The position numbers and the translations under genes were made by a program. The notes below the pieces were generated by a model, which did no database searches, was not told the origin of the DNA, and saw only the letters and a program-made list of their open reading frames with translations. Below are positions 10,525 through 19,889 of a DNA stretch of 60,000 bases, piece by piece (position 1 is the stretch's first letter; the number at the start of each line of letters is the position of its first letter). The stretch is from Symsagittifera roscoffensis (Eukaryota; Xenacoelomorpha; Acoela; Convolutidae), in assembly GCF_963678635.1 (NCBI RefSeq), contig NC_087070.1, positions 42,105,831 through 42,165,830 on the forward strand. Direction: 5' to 3'.

Positions 10525-12110
10525 TCAACTTTGATATCGTAAATGTTTTGTAAGATGTTGCAAAATAAAAACAAGGTACGAGTAGATAAGCTGATAGCAG
10601 ATAAGTAAAAGTTTGATAGACGCAATAGTTAATTTGTATTCATTTAATCCACAAATCCACTCTTTTGCTTTGCGTTGTACGTTGTCCAGCTTTCGAAGAG
10701 AAGCAATGTTTGGTTGCCATATGCATGAATTAAAAAGAAGGAAGAAGGGTACTTCTGACACATGATATATAGAGTTGAAGTTTTGTTATCATTGGAGTAT
10801 TATACGGGATGTTGCGTTTAAAACTGAAGAAGCAACGCAGAGCTTTACCAGATTTAATGTTCGGTCCAGGAGAAATTTGGTTTTGCAAGTAAGACAAGGT
10901 CTTTTATAGAAAGTACACATTCAAGAACTAGACTGTTAAGAAAATACACGTATGGCGTGTTGCAAATAAGTTTTGTTTTATCTGTATGGAATATCAGACC
11001 ATTTTTGACACACCATTGATAACGTTCATCGCTATTATTTTGAAAATTGATCGAGGATGAAATTGAGAGAAGTTTCAAATCATGAGCGAACAGATAGGAA
11101 ATGGAAGAGAGAACTCGCTCTGGCATATCATTTCTGAATATTGAAAAAAAAAATGGGCCTAGAATTACTCCAAAGTGGAACTCCACTAGAAAAGGAGCAC
11201 GGCGAAGAAAGAACCTTGCGTATACGTACATGTTGGTTGCGATCAGAGAGATATGAACTAATAAGGTGTACAAATTTCTTGTCGAAGCCAAGTTTTTCCA
11301 GTTTAAAAAAAAATCTGTTGTGTGAAACGCTGTCAAATGCTTTTTTAAAATCTAAATATACACACCTAGAATCTTCAATTTTATCGGTAAAATAAAAGAG
11401 CTTATCAACATAATCAAGCAGCAGCGTAAACGTACCTCTTCGAGATCGAAAGCCATGATGACAGTCAGAGAGTTTATGGCGAATTTTTTCATAGACAAAA
11501 TTGAACAAAATTTTTTCCATTATGAGAAAAATTCTTGGTAAGATGCTTATTCCACGGTAGTTTTTGATATCTGCTTTAGATGCCGATTTATGCAGTGGCG
11601 TTATATATGCACTTTTCCAGGAAACGGGCCATGTAAGAGAGATAGCTGTTTGGGTAAACAAAATAAGTGGCAAAGGGGGCGATAATACCCTACTCGCACC
11701 TGTTTTTAAAAGAAAAGGAGGAAGGTTGTCAGCAGCTGGACTACGTATTTCGGGTACCTTTAACAATAGTTCGTCAAAATAATTAGTGCTTAACGAAAGT
11801 TCGTCAAGATAAAAATCGCAATTTCCTTCATTTGAGGCAGGCGTAAACTTAATCCATTCTTCCTGATAAACAGATGATAAAACTCATTGAACAGTTCAGA
11901 TTTAGCCTTGTCATCTGAGGCCTTGGCGCTGCCAAGGTAAACCTCGGGAAGTATAGGCGAAACCCCATAGAGTGGTTTAATTAGTTTGAAAGAATCATTA
12001 GTGCTAAAAGTATTAAAAGTAGAAACAAGCAAAATTTTATCAAATTCTAGATAACTTACATAAATATCTAGCACTAAGTCTTTACTAGATACTCCCTCCT
12101 CCAGGCCAGA
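10525..12110 (-). pseudogene. Non-LTR RT relic, array unit 1
   Basis: Minus-strand frames in order give the pre-RT region (12074-11790), RT blocks 1-5 (11766-11128: KNYRGISILPRIF, GFRSRRGTF, VYLDFKKAFDSVSH), a damaged B motif (SGVPLWSNSRP in place of the usual SGVPQGSVLGP), and a C motif reading FAHDLK instead of FADDLK. The first catalytic aspartate of the C motif is therefore lost. The post-RT segment (10761-10525) has the typical SLRKLDNVQRKAKEW. Several frame changes separate these pieces, and the C-terminal tail and 3' end are deleted in this unit. The nearest relative in the window is the CR1-like ORF2 at 19886-22768. Confidence 0.85.
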
Positions 12111-14479
12111 GACCTAGTTGACATCCTGTCTCCAAAATCCCTCAAAGGGCGCTCGACAAACAGGCACAAACATCAAACATCACATCCATTCAATAAGCTT
12201 ACTACAACAATCAGAAAACGGGGTTCAATTTTATTTTTCGTCTTTTTTCATTGCGGGCGAATGTACAGCTACAGGCAGCTTATAGAATGATAACATGGAT
12301 GAAGTACAAATGCATTTGACTGTCTCTAATACGCTGTATGATCATTAACTGTGCAATTTATTTTTTTGTAGATTGGTTTTTTTGATACACGCTTCATATT
12401 AAAGCCAGTGCAGATTGCATGATTTATAAATTGCTTTAATGTTTCCCTATTGAAACTAAAGTATCCAGTTAATGTGTTCGCAGCACAAAATATTCATACA
12501 TAAGAGGGTTTGGTTGCTTATTATCGCAAGCGTTACCAAATCGAAAAATGTACTTTTTTCAGGTTAACAACTTACTTAGCAAAATCATCTGATAGCTTGA
12601 TTTGTAATAAATTCAATTTTCTCCGTCACACTTGGCCTAGAGGTAACGACTTTGCCTGTAAGGGCAAATTTTTTCAAATTTAATCTGGTCAGGGCCTGCT
12701 TTATGAAATTTTTTACATTTGCGAAAGCAAGTTTTTTGTACTCGGAAACTACAGTTTTTTCTAGTAAACAACTTGTCTTACAATTTTTCAACATGCTATC
12801 TATTATCTATCTTCTATCGTTTATGGATTTAAATCCGGACTTCAATATTTTGCCACGTTCAAAATTTTTCATTGCATTTTTTTGCATGTTTAACGAAAGA
12901 ATTTATTTCTCACCTAAACTAAATCGTGTATTGCAATGGTTATTATTGCAATGCTTCATTTTATGCTCGAGATCTGTCTGGGGCTGGCTTGTCCCTTGAG
13001 GAATAGGTCTGGGCAGTGAAACATTTTTGGCTATTAGTTTTTTGTGTAATATAGAACTCATAGCTGTTGTCTGTTTATGGCCACTTTTTTTTGTTGTTCA
13101 AGAAAAAACAAGAAAAACGTCTGAGAAACCAGCCAGTAAGAAACGTTTACTGCATTGTAGAAAATATACTTCTTTTCATCCGAAACACTTTCTGCCAAGG
13201 GAACACGCGAGTCATTACGTTACTCTACTGAGCACTCGAACATTAGAAATGGCTGAGCTTACTGCTAGTACTACTACTACTAAAAGATTTTATTCCTCAT
13301 ATAGCAGAAACACAAGTATGAGCATTAAGATCTACAGGTTAAACAGCGCCAATTGATATAAAAAAGGTACATGAGTTTTCAGGGTTAAAATCTGATATCG
13401 ATAAGTTTAAAAAGAGTTCACGGAGTTTTCTCTTTGCACTAGCGGGTTTCTCCTGGCGAAGGTCAATCCCATGTTTTGCTGGCACGATGTTGGCATTAGC
13501 AGTTGTCCGGAAAAATATGTCCCCATGTTGAAGTTTTGCACACTTTCGGAACATCGAACAGAGTCCTATGTGCAGCGCGGCCGCCAGTTCTAGGAGAAGA
13601 AATTTACATAATCATCAAATTTGATATCGAATTGTTTTGTAAGATGTTGCAGAACAAAACAAGATCCGAGTAGATAAGCTGATAGCAGATAAGTAAAAGT
13701 TTAATAGACGCAATAGATATTTTGTATTCCTTTAATCCACAAGTCCACTTTATTGCTTTGCGTTGTACATTTTCCAGCTTTCGAAGAGAAGCAAGATTTG
13801 GTTGCCATATGCATGACTTAAAAAGAAGGAAGAAGGATACTTCTGACACATGATATATTGAGTATAAGTTTTGTTATCATTGGAGTGCTAAATGGGATGT
13901 CGCGTTTTAAACTGAAGAAGCAACACAGCGCTTTACCAGGTTCAAAATTAACGTGTTCGTTTTAGGAGAGATTTGGTTTTACCAGTAAGCCAAGGTCTTT
14001 TATAGAAGGTACACTTTCAATTACTAGACTGTTAAAAAATACTCGTGTGACGTGTTGCAAATAAGTTTTGTTTTATCTGGATGGAATATCAGACCATTTT
14101 CGAGTGACCATTGATAAAGGTTATCGCTATCATTTTGAAGATTAATTGATGATGAATTTGAAAGAAGTTTCAAATCTTGAGCGAACAGATAGCAAATCGA
14201 AGAGAGAACTCGCTCTGGCATATCATTTCTGAATATTGAAAAAAAATTGGGCCTAGAATTACTCCAAAGAGGAACAGAGCACAGAGCACGGCAAAGAAAG
14301 GACTTTGCGAATACGTACATGTTGCTTGCGATCAGAGTGATATGAACAAATAAGGTGTACAAATTTCTTTTCGAAGCCAAATTTTTCTAGTTTAAAAAGA
14401 AATCTTTGTGTGAAACACTGTCTAATGCTTTTTAAAATCAAATTATACACACCTAGAATCTTCATTTTTACCGGTAAAA
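11396..14479. repeat. Recent duplication source unit (3,084 bp), first copy
   Basis: This segment is near-identical to 14480-17563. At the start, units 1 and 2 become near-identical from 'gcttatcaac' onward, whereas upstream of that point unit 2 resembles unit 3 instead. Whole ORFs are unchanged between copies, for example the 94-codon frame at 11790-12074 and its twin at 14874-15158. Confidence 0.75.
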
Positions 14480-15194
14480 AAAAGCTTATCAACATAATCA
14501 AGCAGCAGCGTAAACGTACCTCTTCGAGATCGAAAGCCATGATGACAGTCAGAGAGTTTATGGCGAATTTTTTCATAGACAAAATTGAACAAAATTTTTT
14601 CCATTATGAGAAAAATTCTTGGTAAGATGCTAAATCCACGGTAGTTTTTGATATCTGCTTTAGATGCCGATTTATGCAGTGGCGTTATATATGCACTTTT
14701 CCAGGAAACGGGCCATGTAAGAGAGATAGCTGTTTGGGTAAACAAAATAAGTGGCAAAGGGGGCGATAATACCCTACTCGCACCTGTTTTTAAAAGAAAA
14801 GGAGGAAGGTTGTCAGCAGCTGGACTACGTATTTCGGGTACCTTTAACAATAGTTCGTCAAAATAATTAGTGCTTAACGAAAGTTCGTCAAGATAAAAAT
14901 CGCAATTTCCTTCATTTGAGGCAGGCGTAAACTTAATCCATTCTTCCTGATAAACAGATGATAAAACTCATTGAACAGTTCAGATTTAGCCTTGTCATCT
15001 GAGGCCTTGGCGCTGCCAAGGTAAACCTCGGGAAGTATAGGCGAAACCCCATAGAGTGGTTTAATTAGTTTGAAAGAATCATTAGTGCTAAAAGTATTAA
15101 AAGTAGAAACAAGCAAAATTTTATCAAATTCTAGATAACTTACATAAATATCTAGCACTAAGTCTTTACTAGATACTCCCTCCTCCAGGCCAGA
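13262..15194 (-). pseudogene. Non-LTR RT relic, array unit 2
   Basis: Same order as unit 1 but with the 3' part retained: pre-RT 15158-14874, RT 14850-14443, a disrupted segment with LYQWSLENGLIFHPDKTK (14380-14024), post-RT 13849-13604, and a C-terminal tail ending SCTFF near 13370. The 3' non-coding end has AATAAA-like sequence and a short (AGT)n tail near 13265-13290, parallel to the (ACT)n tail of the intact CR1-like element. The C motif reads FAQDLK, so a catalytic aspartate is missing. Multiple frameshifts; not functional. Confidence 0.85.
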
Positions 15195-17563
15195 GACCTA
15201 GTTGACATCCTGTCTCCAAAATCCCTCAAAGGGCGCTCGACAAACAGGCACAAACATCAAACATCACATCCATTCAATAAGCTTACTACAACAATCAGAA
15301 AACGGGGTTCAATTTTATTTTTCGTCTTTTTTCATTGCGGGCGAATGTACAGCTACAGGCAGCTTATAGAATGATAACATGGATGAAGTACAAATGCATT
15401 TGACTGTCTCTAATACGCTGTATGATCATTAACTGTGCAATTTATTTTTTTTTAGATTGGTTTTTTTGATACACGCTTCATATTAAAGCCAGTGCAGATT
15501 GCATGATTTATAAATTGCTTTAATGTTTCCCTATTGAAACTAAAGTATCCAGTTAATGTGTTCGCAGCACAAAATATTCATACATAAGAGGGTTTGGTTG
15601 CTTATTATCGCAAGCGTTACCAAATCGAAAAATGTACTTTTTTCAGGTTAACAACTTACTTAGCAAAATCATCTGATAGCTTGATTTGTAATAAATTCAA
15701 TTTTCTCCGTCACACTTGGCCTAGAGGTAACGAATTTGCCTGTAAGGGCAAATTTTTTCAAATTTAATCTGGTCAGGGCCTGCTTTATGAAATTTTTTAC
15801 TTTTGCGAAAGCAAGTTTTTTGTACTCGGAAACTACAGTTTTTTCTAGTAAACAACTTGTCTTACAATTTTTCAACATGCTATCTATTATCTATCTTCTA
15901 TCGTTTATGGATTTAAATCCGGACTTCAATATTTTGCCACGTTCAAAATTTTTCAATGCATTTTTTTGCATGTTTAACGAAAGAATTTATTTCTCACCTA
16001 AACTAAATCGTGTATTGCAATGGTTATTATTGCAATGCTTCATTTTATGCTCGAGATCTGTCTGGGGCTGGCTTGTCCCTTGAGAAATAGGTTTGGGCAG
16101 TGAAACATTTTTGGCTATTAGTTTTTTGTGTAATATAGAACTCATAGCTGTTGTCTGTTTATGGCCACTTTTTTTTGTTGTTCAAGAAAAAACAAGAAAA
16201 ACGTCTGAGAAACCAGCCAGTAAGAAACGTTTACTGCATTGTAGAAAATATACTTCTTTTCATCCGAAACATTTTCTGCCAAGGGAACACGCGAGTCATT
16301 ACGTTACTCTACTGAGCACTCGAACATTAGAAATGGCTGAGCTTACTGCTAGTACTACTACTACTAAAAGATTTTATTCCTCATATAGCAGAAACACAAG
16401 TATGAGCATTAAGATCTACAGGTTAAACAGCGCCAATTGATATAAAAAAGGTACATGAGTTTTCAGGGTTAAAATCTGATATCGATAAGTTTAAAAAGAG
16501 TTCACGGAGTTTTCTCTTTGCACTAGCGGGTTTCTCCTGGCGAAGGTCAATCCCATGTTTTGCTGGCACGATGTTGGCATTAGCAGTTGTCCGGAAAAAT
16601 ATGTCCCCATGTTGAAGTTTTGCACACTTTCGGAACATCGAACAGAGTCCTATGTGCAGCGCGGCCACCAGTTCTAGGAGAAGAAATTTACATAATCATC
16701 AACTTTGATATCGAATTGTTTTGTAAGATGTTGCAGAACAAAACAAGATCCGAGTAGATAAGCGGATAGCAGATAAGTAAAAGTTTAATAGACGCAATAG
16801 ATATTTTGTATTCCTTCAATCCACAAGTCCACTTTATTGCTTTGCGTTGTACATTTTCCAGCTTTCGAAGAGAAGCAAGATTTGGTTGCCATATGCATGA
16901 CTTAAAAAGAAGGAAGAAGGATACTTCTGACACATGATATATTGAGTATAAGTTTTGTTATCATTGGAGTGCTAAATGGGATGTTGCGTTTTAAACTGAA
17001 GAAGCAACACAGCGCTTTACCAGGTTCAAAATTAACGTGTTTGTTTTAGGAGAGATTTGGTTTTACCAGTAAGCCAAGGTCTTTTATAGAAGGTACACTT
17101 TCAATTACTAGACTGTTAAAAAATACTCGTGTGACGTGTTGCAAATAAGTTTTGTTTTATCTGGATGGCATATCAGACCATTTTCGAGTGACCATTGATA
17201 AAGGTTATCGCTATCATTTTGAAGATTAATTGATGATGAATTTGAAAGAAGTTTCAAATCTTGAGCGAACAGATAGCAAATCGAAGAGAGAACTCGCTCT
17301 GGCATATCATTTCTGAATATTGAATAGAAAATTGGGCCTAGAATTACTCCAAAGCGGAACTCCACTAGGAACAGAGCACGGCGAAGAAAGGACATGGCGA
17401 ATACGTACATGTTGCTTGCGATCAGAGTGATATGAACAAATAAGGTGTACAAATTTCTTTTCGAAGCCAAATTTTTCTAGTTTAAAAAGAAATCTTTGTG
17501 TGAAACACTGTCTAATGCTTTTTTAAAATCTAAATATACACACCTAGAATCTTCATTTTTACC
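14480..17563. repeat. Recent duplication, second copy (3,084 bp)
   Basis: Near-identical to 11396-14479 (see that entry). Near 17565 the identity to unit 2 falls: unit 3 differs from units 1 and 2 in the RT block 1-3 region, for example 'tgtagaggcgttatgtaag' against 'tgcagtggcgttatatatg'. Confidence 0.75.
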
Positions 17564-18290
17564 GGTAAAATAAAAATTTATCAACATAATCAAGCAGCAG
17601 CGTAAACGTACCTCTTCGAGATCGACAGCCATGATGACAGTCAGAGAGTTTATGGCGAGTTTTTTCATAGACAAAATTGAACAAAAATTTTTCCATTATG
17701 AGCAAAATTCTTGGTAAGATGCGAATTCCACGGTAGTTTTTGATATCTGCTTTAGATGCCGATTTATGTAGAGGCGTTATGTAAGCACTTTTCCAGGAAA
17801 CGGGCCATGTAAGAGAGATAGCTGTTTGGGTAAACAAAATAAGTGGCAAAGGGGGCGATAATACCCTACTCGCACCTGTTTTTAAAAGAAAAGGAGGAAT
17901 GTTGTCAGCAGCTGGACTACGTATTTCGGGTACCTTTAACAATAGTTCGTCAAAATAATTAGTGCCTAACGAAAGTTCGTCAAGATAAAAATCGCAATTT
18001 CCATCATTTGAGGCAGGCGTAAACTTAATCCATTCTTCCTGATAAACAGATGATGAAACTCATTGAACAGTTCAGATTTAGCCTTGTCATCTGAGGCCTT
18101 GGCGCTGCCAAGTTAAACCTCGGGAGGTATAGGCGAAACCCCATAGAGTTGTGAAATTAGTTTGAAAGAATCATTAGTGCTAAAAATATTTAAAGTAGAA
18201 ACAAGCAAAATTTTATCAATTTCTTGATAACTTACATAAATATCTAGCACTAAGTCTTCACCAGATACTCCTTCCTCCAGGCCAGAGATC
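16346..18290 (-). pseudogene. Non-LTR RT relic, array unit 3
   Basis: Contains the same ordered fragments as unit 2: RT N-part 17942-17559, A motif YLDFKKALDSVSH (17674-17477), a B/C region with FAQDLK (17470-17108), post-RT 16933-16688 and the C-terminal tail 16668-16423. The pre-RT region (about 18250-18000) is more diverged from units 1 and 2 than the rest. The relic's unit is cut at 18341 by the insertion of the solo LTR. Confidence 0.8.
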
Positions 18291-18948
18291 TAGTTGACTT
18301 ACTTGTCTCCAAAATCCCTCAAAGGGAGCTCGACAAACAGGTGTAACAGTCGCCTACTTCAGTCACATATGAGGCTTAAGAAAAATAGGCCCTATAACCA
18401 TTGGCTCAAGAGTCAGGGACACTATATCTTGTGTTTTTTCACCTCAGGAACGGTCGGAGCCAATTCGGATCGCTTGTGACATGAGACTAGAACCCGTTAC
18501 AGCTTAAAGGCTACTACCAAAATATCCCCCCACTCTAGAAAATAAGAATGTCCCCATACTTAGGTCTCGAGATACCAAAATACTCGAACGCCGTTAAAAA
18601 CAGGATCGGAACAATCCGTTAAGTTACTTTTTATTGGACAGTGAAACTTTGATCCATTTCAGATGGATCAACCTAAAACTCGCCTTATCTCAACATAACA
18701 ATCATAAAACACACTCGAGAAAATTAAATTAGGGACTCACATCTTGATGCACTCGAGTACAAGGAGTAATTAAATTGGTAAGCAACTCATGAATTAGGTA
18801 ATATAACTAGATAAGTTTAATACTGGTTAGTTTTGGTAACAGAAGTAAATTCCGACTCTAGAATTAGAGTTTTTGTGTGAACCATTGGGACACTCAAGCT
18901 GTCCACCTTTCCATTGAAGGTTCACTCTAGTTTGTTCCGAATAGTTGT

Positions 18949-18956
18949 TCTCTCTT
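18949..18956. repeat. Target-site duplication, left copy (TCTCTCTT)
   Basis: Eight bases repeated at 22851-22858. Removing one copy and the DNA between restores an LTR continuous with its relatives, which defines the CR1-like element as 18957-22850. Confidence 0.8.
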
Positions 18957-18997
18957 CTCTTTATTGTCACAATATATTAAATAGTTTCATATATTGA

Positions 18998-19885
18998 ATG
19001 ATTATGGGCCCTAAACCCAGGACCACCAGATTGAACTCTGAGTCCAGTCCTAAATGTTTCTGCAAGAAGCCCGTCAATGATGATGACAGCTCGGCTATTG
19101 GATGCTCTTCTTGTGGGAAATGGGTTCATGGCCCTTGTGTTGGACTTTCTATCAATGATGTGCGTTGGCTAGGGACAAAAGCAAATCTCCAGTGGCTATG
19201 TGACAACTGTCTGCAGAGAGGAGATAAGTCAACAATTTGCACCGAAGCTAAGTTGGATGCTTTATTTAATGACTTGAGCGATAAAATAAATACTACGGTT
19301 ACAAATCTTGTCCCTAAACTTATCAGTGAAGTTATCCCTGGCGTGAATGAAAATGTCAAAGAAGCGGTCACTAAATCTTTACCTTCTTATAGTGATATAG
19401 TATCCGGCAGTAAGAAATCGTTACCTAATACTGAACTGCAGTTTGTTATTACTGGTATTCCTGAAAACGAAAGCTCTTATTTTAAGCAAATTGAAAACGA
19501 CTCAACAGAAATTGATGGAATAATGCAACATATGGGATTGCATCCAGAGAATAATATCACTGCGATTCGACGCCTTGGAAAGATTACTAAATCTTCTCCA
19601 AATGAATTAGCTTCTGATAGACCAAGATGTCGACCCCTCCTTGTTACAACTTCTAATGACCGATTCTTAAATAACTGCTTTGCTCGTAGTCACTACCTTC
19701 AGAATTACAAAAACCGAGTGTATATTAAAAAGTTCCTTTCACATTCGGATCGTCAAACTGAGAAAAATCTTCTGGCCAAACGATATCAAATGATTACTTC
19801 CGAGGCGAAAAACAAGAAAGATTTTCGAATCAAAAATCTTAAACTTTACTATAAAGGCGCGCCAGTTGACATATCCTCAAATTGA
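18998..19885 (+). CDS. CR1-like ORF1: PHD-finger RNA-binding protein
   Basis: 295 residues from the first ATG after a 41-nt leader. Residues 20-71 form a C4HC3 PHD-type zinc finger (C20, C22, C36, C39, H44, C47, C68, C71; W66 just before the last pair). Residues about 145-290 carry the RRM-like or CTD-like region common in non-LTR ORF1 proteins, starting at FVITGIPENE and including AIRRLGK and RPLLVTT, with a basic C-terminus. The expected role is binding element RNA in the ribonucleoprotein; the PHD finger may contact chromatin. The ORF ends at UGA 19883-19885, followed directly and in frame by CUAG and ORF2, so a fusion by stop readthrough is plausible. Confidence 0.88.
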   Translation: MIMGPKPRTTRLNSESSPKCFCKKPVNDDDSSAIGCSSCGKWVHGPCVGLSINDVRWLGTKANLQWLCDNCLQRGDKSTICTEAKLDALFNDLSDKINTTVTNLVPKLISEVIPGVNENVKEAVTKSLPSYSDIVSGSKKSLPNTELQFVITGIPENESSYFKQIENDSTEIDGIMQHMGLHPENNITAIRRLGKITKSSPNELASDRPRCRPLLVTTSNDRFLNNCFARSHYLQNYKNRVYIKKFLSHSDRQTEKNLLAKRYQMITSEAKNKKDFRIKNLKLYYKGAPVDISSN

Positions 19886-19889
19886 CTAG
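19883..19889 (+). promoter_or_regulatory. Candidate stop-codon readthrough signal UGA-CUAG
   Basis: ORF1 terminates at UGA followed by CUAG, with ORF2 continuing in the same frame without a gap. UGA CUA(G) is the sequence context established for efficient readthrough in several animal genes. An alternative is termination and reinitiation, but no ATG lies at the junction, and conserved endonuclease sequence (LLLNCQSI) begins within about eight codons of the stop. Confidence 0.6.

Larger units (their letters stand above)
10229..18341. repeat. Tandem array of three ~3.08-kb units carrying RT relics
   Basis: Unit starts at 10229, 12955 and 16039 share 'cttcatt-tatgctcgagat'. Units 2 and 3 have a period of 3,084 bp, and ORF starts and ends recur at exactly that spacing (for example 12585/15669, 13604/16688, 14024/17108). 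Unit 1 lacks about 360 bp corresponding to 13217-13600. Unit 3 is cut at 18341 by the solo LTR. Its sequence resumes as the 44 bp at 23070-23113, which match unit 1 near 12154-12189. Each unit holds one decayed minus-strand non-LTR RT plus flanking DNA. All are 5'-truncated relative to a full non-LTR element. Confidence 0.9.

Noticed and set aside
12652-12999. 115-codon plus-strand ORF, repeated at 15736-16083
   Set aside because: Its preservation is explained by the recent 3,084-bp duplication; the composition is AT-driven and no motif is recognisable.
13027-13356. 109-codon plus-strand ORF, repeated at 16093-16440
   Set aside because: Duplicated with the unit, overlaps the 3' end of the RT relic on the other strand and has no recognisable domain.
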